From: Struthio camelus
Lineage: Eukaryota; Chordata; Aves; Struthioniformes; Struthionidae
Length of the DNA: 64,000 bases
NCBI RefSeq assembly: GCF_040807025.1
Contig: NC_090951.1
Coordinates: forward strand, 6,324,001 to 6,388,000
Reading direction: 5' to 3'
Under the pieces are notes generated by a model. It searched no databases. It saw nothing but the letters and a program-made list of their open reading frames with translations, and was not told the DNA's origin. A program made the translations under genes and the position numbers. Positions 35,547 to 48,800 of the stretch are shown here, one piece after another. The stretch's first letter is position 1; each line of letters starts with the position of its first letter.

Positions 35547-36230
35547 CTGCCGCGCCTCAGGCGCTGGGACGGGGACGCGACGCACCCAGCCCGAGCCCGC
35601 CGAGCAGCGCGCGCCCCGCCAACCGCCGCCCGCCCTTCGAAGCGGCCAATCCGGCGCCGCACGGGGCTCGAGCCGCCCAATCAGGGGAAGCCCCGCCTCC
35701 CGCCCGGGCGGCGCGCGTCGGCGCAGCCGCCCTGCGAAGGCTCCTCTCGCGGCGGCCCGGCGCGCTGAGGCGGCTTCCGGTGGGGGCTGCCGGCGGCCGG
35801 GGCATCGCGGCGCCCTCGTCCTGCGGCGACCGCAGTAAGTGCGAGGACGGCCGAGAGGGGGTGACGGCGCCGCCGCGAGCAGGTCGGGGGAGCCGGGCTC
35901 CGCCGCCGTGCCGGCAGCCTGTGCTTCCCGCCAGGTCCTTCGTGCCTGCCTGGAGGGCTTCTGGCTGCCCAGGGGCTGAGGCCGTGCCTCTTCCGGCAGC
36001 GGGGCGTGATCCTCTTGGTCCTGCCGCCCCCCAAGGGGGAGCGCCCTTCCGCAAGAGAAGAGGGCGTTCTGCTGGCGGCGGTGGTGGTAGTCTTATGTTG
36101 TTTTCGCGGGGCGAACGGGATAGCAGTGAAACAAAGCCCCGTCTGGTGGACGCAGCTGAAGCAGGGCGGGAGCTTTGCGGGGAAGGGATTTGGCGACAGG
36201 CACTCATCCTCAGCGCGCTTTCCTTTCACC
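35190..36230. promoter_or_regulatory. Bidirectional CpG island promoter of CENPN and CMC2
   Basis: About 1 kb of CpG-dense DNA between the divergent genes. It contains two CCAAT boxes (35646-35650 and 35677-35681, plus strand, 31 bases apart), a GC box (CCCCGCCTCC at 35691-35700) and an ETS core CTTCCGG at 35774-35780. There is no TATA box. Long open frames on both strands here are composition effects. Confidence 0.8.
35780..35834 (+). other. CMC2: Likely non-coding first exon of CMC2
   Basis: A consensus GTAAGT donor at 35835 sits at the plus-strand edge of the shared CpG island, and the CMC2 start codon is in a later exon with an acceptor before it. The exon start is a guess; only the donor is supported. 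Confidence 0.45.
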
Positions 36231-39200
36231 CGGGCTGGGTCCTGTCATTCCTGACTGAAGTTCTTGGCTTCCTGTTGAGTTGTAACAGGAGAAGATTTTG
36301 TTGGCAGTACAGTCTGCAGCAATTACGTTTATCTAAAAGCTTCTTGAAAACTATGAATAAAAGCTGCTCTTGCAAGAAAACATGTATTTGCATGAGTAGA
36401 GCTGTAGTGCCAAGACTGTATTGTAATCAGTCTGTTAACTAAATTCATCGGTAACTCTCTGCTGTCCTCTCCTTTTTTTAAGGACTGCTGAATTCATATA
36501 AGGAGAACACACAGGTTTCTAGGAAGTGTGGAATTTACAGGACAGCTGAGCTCATAATAATCGGTAGGTTGGTTATACTACGGGGGGGAAAGCTGTCATG
36601 GGTAGCTTTTGAGTGTCTTTTCTAGGTAGAATAAAACGTTACTCATCACAGCAGGAAGGCAGGTCTCTTCTGGAATAGAACGATACAGCTTCAGTAATCT
36701 TTTGTGATCGACACTGTATAGTGTGGTGTGACTTGCGTGTTATACTAAATGCTCTGTTAACTGTCCTTTAACTGTGCTGACACTCTTGTTTTATGAATAC
36801 AGCCTTAATGTAGAGAGCAGCCTTAAATAGTTGCCAATAAAAGAAAATGCCCCGTTGTGTTTTATTTGATAACTTATTTTAGTAGGAAATAAAACTGGAT
36901 GTTACTTGATGTTCAAATTGGTGTTCAACTTCCTTTATTCAGTAGGACTAATACCTTCTTTACATGCTCTAATAATTATTAAATTGGGTATGTTCCAGCT
37001 TTATCAGATATTTATTACTAAGAGTAACTGATTGGCAATCACTTTGCTGTTCTGGCAGAAAGCGGTCCTGTAAAAAGACCATTAAAATCCAGTATGAGTC
37101 TTATTTTATCAATTAATTTTTATTAGGTTCAGGGAAAGTAGATGCAATCCATGTAATATAAAGAAGTTCTTAAAGTAGACAGTCTTCCCTGCCATCCTGT
37201 GGTTTCTGTTGCCTTGCTGTTTACAAACCTTCATAGATCATATCTAAATTATTCCCCATGCCACCCCCAAGTAATATTGGAAAGCTAGTGCAGTTTTGAA
37301 GCCTAAAATTCAAGAGCTCATGACTAAATTTGATAAGATGTAGCCACATTTTGTGTATGAAAGTGAAGGTCTCTGGCTACATTTCTTGGAAATGTTAGAA
37401 AGTTAGGGGTCAGCCTCAATCTATGTAACACAACCCTAAGAACAGCAGCATAGAATGATATTTGAATATCTAGATCTGGAAGACATTAACCATATTATTG
37501 AAAGCTAAAAACAGGATCTTTAGTTCAGTGTTTCCTAGACTGTTGAATCAGTTGGTTAATCCACCAACTGCTCGTTTCACTGAATGGCTGATCTGAGTAT
37601 TCCAATATCATCAAAAAGTTGTTTATAAATGCGATGTGTATGAAACATAATGTTAGGAATGCCAAATTTCTGATGAATTGACATGATTGATGTCTTCAGA
37701 TAACGCAAACTGGTACTCAGATAACACAAACAGAGCTGAACTTTCATGATAAAACTTTGTGTAATCCTATAGAAATACAGCTATGATTTGAATAATCAAA
37801 GAACTACTTGGTTTGTAAGTGTTTTCCTCCAAAGTCAAAAGTCAAACATAACAATACTATGTAACTGAGAACTTAGAAACAAAATGTCTGTGGTTACTCA
37901 ACTTGGACAGTGAAATGTGCAAAAATAAATTTTAGCCATGGTGAGCAGTACTTTCCTTTTACAGGAACATGTAGGTCTGTTCCTCCCCCCCCCCCCGCCC
38001 TATGTCCTTGTTTGCGTGGTTACTGCGCCACCTTGTGGACGTTATTTGAGCGTATGTAGCAAACGTTAAAACATTTTGTAACGTAGAAAGTTCTGTGTTT
38101 AGCAGCGTGATGCTTAGGCGTGTAGATGCTTAGCTGCGACTTTCTGTTCTCAGTGGTGGTAAATAAGGATCTACCTTTTATTTTAAGTAGTTACTTTTCT
38201 GAGTCATATGCGAATTCGTGCTTCTTCCTCCCCCCATTGTCTTTATAAACTTGAAAAATGTAAATAACCTTTATTTATGTGTGCAACTTATAAAATGGAC
38301 AAATGTGCAAAATTTCGTTTAGAAAGGTAGTCTTCTAACATGTTTTCATGAAATGTGGAAAAAGTGTCTTAGGAAAACAATTATCTGCATGTAAACATTT
38401 TATTTCATTGCCTTCCACCAAACATGGAAATATTAAGCATTAAGTTAAGCAGTGAGAATAAAAAAGCAAGCTAATATAATTTTCCCTCTGCATCAGGAAA
38501 CTTGTTGGTTCTGATTTATGGGAGACTCTGGGCAGAGAAGAAAGGAACTTCTCTGGATTCCTGATATGGTGATTTCTTGCTTCATTCAGGAAAGAAGTGG
38601 GAGTGTCTTAAAACCCAGCTTTCTCCACACCTCTAGGTCCTTCTGTTGTTTTTTTTCTCGTAAGTAGCTCAGGAGAAGAAACCATCGAGAGGGACTGATT
38701 CATCCTATAGGGATTGTGGTGTCCTGCTCCTCAGCCCAACAGGACTGTAGAAGCCCATGAAGTGTGTGCTCTTGGCCTGCTCTTTGGGGACAGCCTTTTG
38801 ATTTCTGTCTACTTATTAGATATCTGCAATGTTATTGCAAACTTCTATAGTACTTCTAGGTTCCTTTTGCACATTAAACATTTAATTTATTGAATAGATG
38901 TGTAGATAGGCTTTCAGATTAAGGACAGGTGTCTATTCTTGATAACTTGTATGTTGATTCCTGTTGGGAAGTCTTTAGCAGTTCAATGTGCTTAATGTTC
39001 AGAAATGCTTGTACAAGCCTAGAGATCATTTTCTAGGTAATTGTTTTTCTAAACAAAAATATTAGTATTGGAAATTAAGTATCATTTTCTGAGAATTTCT
39101 AAGTTTAGACTTTTGCTTTCTTTAAATTGTTTTATGTTGGAAACCTTAAAACTAAAACATCCCTTATTTTCCTTACTTTATCTAAACTACACAGAAAATG

Positions 39201-42200
39201 ATATTTGAGTCAGGTTATTTTTTATTTTTCCTTGCATGAAGGATAACCTAATTTAGAAACTGAACTCCTACCTTCAGAGGCTTGTTCACAGAAATTTGCA
39301 GGTTTTTAAAATTCTTTTGGCATTTTGACCAAATCTGTTACGTTACGCAATTCTTAATATGGAAGAAAAAATGCACAGAATTCAAAATCTCGTGTAAAAC
39401 ATGTTAAAAGGCAGACCAGGTGTGCACTACTTAGTGAAATATATTAGTGCCTTTGCATAAAGAGTTCCATCTAAATGCTTCTCTCCAAATAATCACTTTG
39501 GATCTTAATAATGTTCACCTAGCTTTTAGAATCAATTTTCCCCAAAGCAATTGCTATATTTTCATCATATTATTCTTATACTTTACTGCTGATATTTATT
39601 CTAGAGCAATTGCTTGTTTACCCTGACATTTTTTATCCAGCATTTTTGCTCATAGTTTTCTCGGGGAAATTTCTATTGCGTTTTCCCAACCATTTGCTGC
39701 TATTTTTTCTTTTTTCAGTGTTTCTTCATACTTAGCATCCTCGTTATGTTATCTATATAGTATTCTGTTCATGTGGACTTAAATTCTGGTAGGATGGTAA
39801 CTTGCTGTCTTTATTTTAGGTTAGAGCATTACAGTAACTCATCCTCTCATTTCATACCTATTTTTATTACTCTTGAAATTCCTCTCATCTGTCAGTGTTC
39901 TTGAACACAGCCCCTTTTCTTGTCACCCTATTGTCTGCTATTGCCCTCCAGCATAAATATTTTAAATTATATTAAATGATCTCTGATCATTTATAGATCA
40001 CTGTCTAATCTGACGCTCCTAAACGTTAGTATTTAGCACTGATAAGGCCTTTCAGTCATGAACCTCAAAAGTACTTACAGGCCCCAATCAAGCCCTCCAT
40101 GACCAGCATAAGTTATTTGATTATTTTAAGCCATTGTAGCCTGCATGAACTGAGTACGCTTATCTACGTGTTTTGCTCATGTCCAGTGACTGAACTTGAA
40201 GGATTTTAATATCCAATGTGATTTGAAAAAATAATTCTGAGAGTACTGATCTGTGAAGTGGTGTGGCAGTTAGGACCTTTCATTTGTATTATTTATCCGC
40301 AAGAGGTACTGTTGGAGAATGCATTTGAGTAAGATGTCATTAGAAGGTTTTCAATTAGTGAAATATACTCTGTCAGCTCTCTGTCCATGGCATTGATAGC
40401 TTTTATCCGCCTTATCTGAGAATTCTGTGAACAGCAGTGATTACTATTGTTAGTTTAGAAAGAGTGACCCTTTCCTTGAAATACTTCCTCTGCCTTCCTG
40501 AGGTGTGATGTGCACGCTACTTATTAGCGTTAGTCTTGCTTTTTTATGAGCCGACTAGCCTAGATCACAGATTTGGGAAGAGATGTCAGAGACTGAATGA
40601 TGAAGGAATTTAATAATCAGCTTAGGTTTGCATGTGTTAAAGTAGCGCAGAGTCATTGAGCAGTCACCCTCTCAAGGAAATGCTAACTCAAGTACTATCC
40701 AGAATATCTACTGATAAATTTAAAACATATTGCCTTAGTATGGCAGGCAGTCAAAAGCTGGTGGCAATAGCACAGCATGGTTTTTAATCGCTTTGCTGTT
40801 ACAGTCATGCTCCTGCTGTCATATTTCTAAAGGTTCATTTGTTAATTTGTGGAATAGATTGCTTAAGCGCCTTGTACAGCTTCCAAGTTCTTCTGTGCTA
40901 AGGTGTAGTGCAATATTACACTTCCAGATAGCATGGAGACTTTTGAAAGAACGTATTAGAAGTGTTTGCAGCAATATGTGGACTATATTTTCATGGGTCT
41001 CAAGAGGCTTTTAAACCTGTTTGCATTCTTAAAATTTTGTTTGCCTGTGGGAATGTAACTCTTGTTAAGCTGAACACACGATGGGAAATATTGGGTAAAT
41101 TAGTATAGATGCCTTCTCAAGCAAATACATTACTTAGGTTTTCCAGGAACAGTAGTCTGGATTACAGCTATCAGCACTGCAGTTGAATATTGGGATTTTA
41201 CAATTGTAAAACCTAACCCCTGACTAATAGTATTTAGAATGTCTGTTTAGAATGGCGTGTTAAAAGTGTGATGGCAACTTAGCACAAGGTATAGTGGCAT
41301 TTCCTTTATGTATCGCAGAGAAAAAGGTGATCTCAGAGAGGGGAATGATAAAATACTGCATAAACAAACAAACAAACAAAGGCACCTCTTTAATTCAGTG
41401 CCAGTGTGGTTAATGTAAGTAAAATTTTGTCAAGATGAGCCCATTTCTCCTGATGTGAACCAAGCTTTTCTTCCTCCCTCCCTCGTACAGAGTGATCTTC
41501 CGCAACAAATATGTCATCTTATTTCGTCGCTTTCGTCCTTTCCAACAAAAGATCTTGGAAAATCACTTTTGGGCATTTTTTTTTAATGGAAAGTAACATA
41601 TAAATGTATTTCCAGCATGGAGTTTGCTCCAGCCTCACAGAACTTTGCAGTAATGGACTTGGGGGCCCTGGTTGGCATTAAGTTAAACATGAGTTAGCAG
41701 TGCACCCTTGCGGCAATAAAGGCTTACAGCATACTGGGCTGCTGTAGCAGAAGTGTAGCTAGCAGGTCAAGGGAAGTTGTTATTTCCCTCTTGACACTGC
41801 TGAGGCCACATCTGAAATTTCATGTTCAGCTTTGGGCCCCACGGTCCAAGACAGCTGTAAGAAAAACTGGAGTCCAGCAGAGGGGCAACCAAGATGGTCA
41901 GAAATTGGAACAGATGGCATGTGAGGAGAGGATACGGGAGCTAGGCCTGTTTAGCATTGTAAAGAGAAGGCTGAGGAGAAACCTAAACGTTGTGTTCCAC
42001 TATCTAAGGGAGGGGCGGGGTTGTCACACAAATGGTGTTTTTCAGAGGAGCTGAAAAGGAGGATCCAGATGTTCTTCAGAGAAGCGAAATGACAGGGTAA
42101 CAGGCAACGAGGTGAAGTGGCAAGAAGGGAAGTTCTAACGAGGCTTAAAGAAGAAAATAAAAATAACCCTTGCGATTAAGTATTGTTTTTTAAAGCATCA

Positions 42201-42702
42201 TCAGTGCTTTGCATCCGAATTCTTAAAAACACGTAGATAACAACTAAAAAAGATGCCGGTTCTGAGTGCTGTAATGAAATATCGTTGTAGCTTCCTCATG
42301 CGCTTCCTGTTCTGTATCCATCTGTGTGTGAGGTGGAAAGAAAACTACTTATTCTTAGCTTTTTCTAAGCTAGAAACAAGGAAACTGAAGTGAGAAGATG
42401 AAAAGATAATCTGCAGTTCAAGAAAGATTCATACTGTTAGGCAGTTTCTGAAAATGAAATGTATGCTTATGTCTGTGATCCAGCAAAGAATATATAAACT
42501 TGTCCTTAACTTTAAACTGCGGGGCTGCATAGATAAAGAAGAGGCATATGCTAGTTTTAATTACTTTAACTGTTTAATGTAATGTAAATTATACGTATTA
42601 TGTTTCATTTTGGTTTAAAATATTTTTATTAAAATTGTAATGTGCAATAAGTAGTGTAAACTTGAAGTTTTTAATTCTACTTCCATATTTTAATATTGGC
42701 AG
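35835..42702 (+). other. CMC2: CMC2 intron 1 (5' UTR intron)
   Basis: About 6.9 kb of mostly AT-rich DNA without a recognised exon. It contains an old CR1 3' fragment at 41655-42165 and simple repeats such as (AAAC)n at 41365-41379. Additional non-coding exons cannot be excluded. Confidence 0.6.
41655..42165 (+). mobile_element. Old CR1 LINE 3' fragment
   Basis: Matches the C-terminal reverse transcriptase region of CR1 in order: TGAGTTAGCAGTGCACCCTT, then CTGAGGCCACATCTG, GGCAACCAAGATGGTCAG, GAGGAGAGGATACGGGAGCT and AAGAGAAGGCTGAGGAGAAA. The parallel blocks are easy to see in the better-kept CR1 at 61 kb. More diverged than that copy, hence older; the 3' tail is not clear. Confidence 0.75.
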
Positions 42703-42758
42703 GTGGAATTTTTCTCAGATTTTTGTCCTTGAGCTACTTAACTTATCCCTAACTCAAG

Positions 42759-42839
42759 ATGCATCCAGACTTGTCTCCTCATCTGCACACTGAAGAATGT
42801 AACCTAGTTATCAGTCTGCTCAAGAAGTGTCACAAAGAG
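42759..42839 (+). CDS. CMC2: CMC2 coding exon 1
   Basis: Residues 1-27 with the first CX9C motif, ending CHKE at donor GAG/GTAAGG. The exon begins upstream in the leader, after either ATTGGCAG (exon start 42703) or TTTCTCAG (exon start 42719). Confidence 0.97.
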
Positions 42840-45800
42840 GTAAGGAGTTCTGAGCAGAGAAAAAAGTGGGTGGGTTGGGGAAGTGAGTGTCAGATAAATT
42901 AGTTAGAATATTATATGATCACAGAGAGAAATGTCTCCTTCAGGCAGAACAGCCATGAAATATAGCTAGTACATTCTCACAGAAGAAATATCTGACAACT
43001 CTATAAAAACCGTGCCAGTGATTTCATTACGAACGAAAACATGACTTAAGATCTCTTGTGCTAAAGCTTGACAAATATGGATCTATCTCTAAAGCTGAAG
43101 TAATTTCTTAACCTTTTAGTACTGTGTGCCTCTCAAACAAACAAAAAAAAAACAAAAGAAAGGCAGAATTATTATTTGGCTTCAATATCCTTAATAGGCA
43201 CCTACTAAAGGATGTAAAATACTGTATTGTCTTCAGGCATCTCAGGGTTCTTCATTACTTCAAGCAGATAGAAATTTAATCTCATTCATTTAAAAGCATT
43301 TTATTAATTTGCTCTGTGGCAAACTTCTAGATTTAGAAAAATCAGCCCTTGCAGTGAAAACTGTCTGCAGCATTGTAACACTATTAATAATTTTCCCGGT
43401 TGTTTGAGTTTCTCTAAATAGATGTGCTGTACAGATATATTTCTGTATCAGTGCATAAAAAATCAATTCAGTTCTTTGTCTTAGTGAAAACTATGAGTGC
43501 ATTTATTTGAATGTTGAATATTACTGAGAAGGCAATGGTCTACTGTCACATGCAATCCAAAATATTTTCACCTCTATGTTCGGATGTGATGTTTATACTT
43601 TTTTCAGAAGGTATTGTCTTAGAATTTATTTATAAATGCATGTATTAGCTTTACTGTTTTGTGCAGAATTCTTAGCTTTTTCCTTCCAAAAGCTATTACA
43701 GACAGAGAAAATGAGGTTGACAATACAGGAAATATCAGTGAAGGTGCTCTGCAAAATAGAGGAAGGGATAAAAAATGTTTTGCAGATCTGTTTTTAAAGT
43801 AGCTAAACTAACATATAGAAATCTTACAGTAACATGCTTTCTTATGATTTCTGAATTACAAGGTATGGAGAGGAGTCTGAATACTAAAATTCACTTGCAG
43901 TGCTGGGATGAATGTACTATACTGGGTTTGTTCAGCAAAAGTTTTTTTTTTTTTTGAGGCTTTTATTGCAATATCTTGAAATTTAAGCACATTAAAGACT
44001 GTCACATAGTACTTCTCCTACCATTGCCTCCCAACTGTCTGATACAGAATTCTTATGTGGAACACCCCCAAATTTTACAATTTAAAAGGTCTATTAAGTG
44101 TTAAGTGTTATACTTTTCTTCTGAGTTCTAAAATCTTAATCTACCTAAATAATGTTTTAGGTAATTTGAGAGATTGTAGAGACTTCATTTTTTTTAGCTG
44201 AAGTTTTTTTAAACAAGTTTAATATTGTACAAGTGTTCAGTAGTTAGAATTAAGCTAGAAGACTCTCCTTGTACATTAACTACTGTGCTATCAAAAGGAT
44301 TACCAAATAAAATGACTCACTCACTAACAGTTAGGAGGAGAATAAAACTTGTATAGACGATGTAGAATTAAAATTTTGTCATTATTTTTTCATAATTGTG
44401 AAAATAAAGCCAATTAGGACAGAAAATAAACTCCTTTCAGATTTGCCCTGCGTTTTGATACATACATAGCTGGGCTTCTTTGAATTTCTTGGCAGCAGTG
44501 ATTCAAAGGAATCTATTATTGCTGGTAATAGTCCCTTACTTAAGTCAAACTGGTAATAAAGTTGTGCAAAGGATTTTATTTTCGTGGTTTGGTTGGAAGC
44601 TGGTCTCTTTAGATGGTGAGAAGCTACTTTTTTCAGTCTAGTACTCGACTATGAGAGGATATTTGAGCTAACTGTCCCAGAACAAACACAGTAAAGATTG
44701 CTTCCTTTTGACCGGGTGTGAAAGAAGATGCACTTTTTCATTTAAAATTGAAGTGAAAAGTACTGAAGTATTGTTTTAAAAATGAAGTCCCTGAAATATG
44801 AAAAGGCAGTCATATTAATCACAGCTATCAGTGACTACCTACTGCTTTGTCAAAATGCCAGAATTGCCTGAGAACCTCTACATATAACTTAAATTACTAT
44901 TCCTGAGGGATTAAAAGTATTGTATTGAATTGGGTGTCCTATATGTGTCTTTTTACAAAAGTCAATTTAACTCACTTTATTCCTAATCTAGAACCTGCCC
45001 ATTATATGAAGTCTGGTGTCTATGGAAAGAGGTTAATGGGATTCCTATTTGATGTCATTATTTTGATTCCTTTTTTTTTTTTTTTTTCTTTTAACAGCTC
45101 CACTCTTATGGCATTTAAGACTACATGTATTTCAGCTGTCATGTAAGTGCCTTGTTTTTACATGTGACAGCTGAATGAAATACATACAGTCTTACAATCT
45201 TATCACAGTAATAGGAGTAAGACGTATTTCTGAAAAGCTGATTTCTTTTTCTTTCTCCTCATAATCTGATCCGAAAAGAGTTGACAGCTTAGGAGTCTGG
45301 CTAAGTAAACACAGATTCATGTCATTGTTTGCACTAGGAAGAGTGGAGTTAGCTTGAAATGCAAGTGCTCATCTTGAAATTTAGCATGCTAATATGGGAA
45401 TAGAATAAAAATTACATCTGTGTTAGCTAAAATTTAAAATGTTGTAAAAGCAAGATCAGCCTGCAGTAAAGTGACCGTTTATTACATGCAGCTGCTTCAG
45501 AGTGTCATCTGATGCCCTCTGTAAAGCAGAGAGGTATAAACATGCTAATTATAGCACTGCTGTAGTTAAGTGTCTCTCATCTTTATTAACCAACTGCTAT
45601 TTCTAGTCATAAACGTTCTCCTGGCTGAAATCTGTCTTGTCCACTATTTGAATTTTTAATAGTGTCCACTGTATTATTCGTATAAATCCATTTATCTGCT
45701 CATCAGCTACAGAAGTAAACATAGGTTTCCCCCTGGAATAGGGAAGCGACTTCATTCTGATCTGTTTTGTACTCTGTGTTCTATTCTTTCATTAATTCCT

Positions 45801-48800
45801 TCTCAAAGGATTGGTCAGATTGACTCTGTTCACTGTATAGCTGTAAATATTTATTTAAAAACTCCAGTCTTTCAGGTTTTTTGAACTGTTTGGATACTCT
45901 GCTACCAGATTCTGCTGCAAAACTATATGGCACATTAGCAAGTATCACTCAGAAAAAATTAGTCCTGTTAGAAGAAGAACCGCTTCTGAGAGACCTTTGG
46001 TGGCTGATAATATGAAATCACTTCAGGAGATCCTTGCTAACGCTTTTTTGAGGTCAATATAATTAGGTTATTTGGGTGAGGCCTATATAGACGCTTTGTT
46101 GAAAACAATGCCTGCAGTTTTTCAGAAGCTTGGTAACATTCAAGTATACATAAAGCCCCCGGTTGAGCTGTGCCTTAATGATAGTAAACATGTCTATTAA
46201 CCTTAAGATCTGAGAAACCAGAAAAGAATCTTTGGTTATACTCAGAGAACCTTAACCCTCCTATTTCTGTACAGTTTCTAACATTGCAGTGACCTAGGTC
46301 TAGCGGCTGCATCTCTTGAATCAACAGCATGTTATTCATGTGGTTGGGATGATGAAACTGTAGCACTGAGTCCTTGCCCCTCTTCAGGTCAGGAAGAAGT
46401 ACTGAAAACTATGCCCTCTCTAAGGCAGAGAGGGCATTGCCTCCAGGATGGCTGTAGGGTCCTGCTACATCTTTCTAAATGAGGAATTCGAGTTCAGAAC
46501 ACAATTTTTTGTACGTTATTCAAGTTAGCGTGAGTGAAAGTTGTAAGACTGATTGCTAGATGAATAAAATCTGTGTTCTACCTTTAGACTTCATTAACTT
46601 CATTGCTTCACTCTGTGCATCTTATTTTAGTCTGATTATACAACATGGTGAGTTCCTTCAACTTTCAGCAAGGCAAGGGTAGCTCAGATGAGGTTTGGGA
46701 GTAGTTTTGACTTTGAGCTACTCAGTGAAAAAGTTACAAATCATTGTTTTTCACAAAAAGAGAAAAGGAAACGAAGACCAGGATATATTGCAAAATTCAG
46801 ATATCTTCTAAGAAATTCAGAGCTTCAGAACTTTTGAATTGTTAAATTTGTTTTTCTCTCCTTAACTTATTAGCACAACATTTTGAAATTTTTTGGCCAT
46901 TGCAATGACATTGACCGTGAGATGCGGAAGTGTTTAAAGAAAGAGGTAAGATACACATTTTAGTGAGTTAATGCTTAATTTTAAAAGTCCATAGGATGGC
47001 TGTAGAGTGTGATGGTTTTTTGTTTTTTTTTTTTGTTTGTTTTTTACTACGTACAGTGCAAATCAATAATTAGGCCTTAAAATGTAAGCACATTCTGGAG
47101 TGAGCATGTGAGACCCAATTTTCATTTTTTTTTGAGGAATTTATCAATTGTCAGGTAAAATTGTATGAACAAGGCCTGAAATTGTGTTGAGACCAATGTG
47201 AGCAAGGAACATGCATCTCTCACTTTGCTTCTACTATTGGTAAGATCTGGCACTGAAAGTTACAAATGAGATAATAAAAGATACTTTCTATGAAAATACA
47301 AGATATGAAGATAGAAGTGTCTGTGCTGATATGATTTCAGATAATTTAGCAGATTTAGTTTCTTGCTGGTTTTATAATTTCAAGATTCTCTTGTCAAATT
47401 ACCAGTCTTGAAATAATTGCTGAATACAATTTGGAATGTTTATTTCTTGCACAAAACTTTAAAATAATGATTGCTTTTTATATCTCATGAAGCCAGGTGG
47501 AAGTCTTTGGAATGTTCCTTACAAATCGTGCAGTTCAGATGTGTATCTAGTTTTAACTAATGGTGATCTCCATTTCTGGAGATGCAGAAAATAGGCCAAA
47601 TACACATAGTAACAAAACAAAAATACTGCACATAGAAACTGATGCTCCATAAGTTACTTCTGTTTTTTCTTTTTTCTTTAAAAAGCAAATTGTCTTGGTA
47701 TTCTTTGATAGCAGTATCTGCGCCATAGAGCATATAAAGTAGTAATGGTCAATTTTGCATGAGTAACACTTGTTACTGAACTCGGTAATACTGCTTTCTG
47801 TGAAATTATTTGATGAGCTGCTGAATTAGGCCCTAAATGGATCTTCTGAAAATAATGTTGCTGCTTAGGACCTGCTTATTACAGTACTGCATCTGCAGAT
47901 ACAAAGGAAAGGGAAAGCTCTAGGATTTTACATAGATGAATTAGCTAATGGACAAATTTTCAAAAGGGTATCAAGTGATCTTTACATTTTTCATGCAGGT
48001 ATGACAGAACACACAAAACAAATGAACTTTTCACACACCTTTTAACTTAATAATTTTGGCATAAATTTTACAATCTTGTCTGGAAAGGAAGACTTAAATG
48101 CATGATAACCAGAATAGGTTAGTCTCCCTCTTTTCCCTCCCTTGTCCCTGTCAATCTGTGGGAATTAATTTTGTTTGCTTTGTGTCAAATAGCATTTTTT
48201 TCCTACTATATAAAAACTGTAGCACAAATTTGGAAATAATGAAGTTTCCTTCCGTGTAATGCCACTTTTCTTTCTTCCACTTTTCTTTCTTCTTTCTTCC
48301 ATAGCCTTTACGTTAATAAGACTTCATGAAGACTGTCTGCCTTCTTAAAATATGGCTACATAGATATGTTATTACTATGAGGTCCCTGCAAGGCTGTTCA
48401 CAAGAACACAATAGGTACAGGTGTAACTTTTTAAAGATCTAGTGTTCTCATTCTACAGAAGTATGGATAAATTAGTGAAAAATTAAATATTGTCAGTGTA
48501 GCGTGGAACAAAATTGAGGTTTCTGTAAACGTGAGGTAATGTTGCAGACCATTATTTTAGTTACATGCCAATCAGTACAATGGGTGAAAAACTGGAAATG
48601 TTTACCAAAATCTGTCTATTTAGTACTTTATTACGGTATATAGATATTTGAATATTTGAAGGTTATTTTGTTTTTTTTCTTAATACCTATTATGTTAAAA
48701 ATGAACAAATGTATGCTCTAATTCAAGGCCAAGAATAACTTGCTTCTCATTAAATATATGGCAAATCATGCATTGATTTGAAATTTTTCTTAAGCCATGA

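Noticed and set aside
35557-36442. Overlapping frames of 180-220 codons on both strands in the CENPN/CMC2 CpG island
   Set aside because: Composition effect; mutually overlapping, low complexity, no family resemblance.
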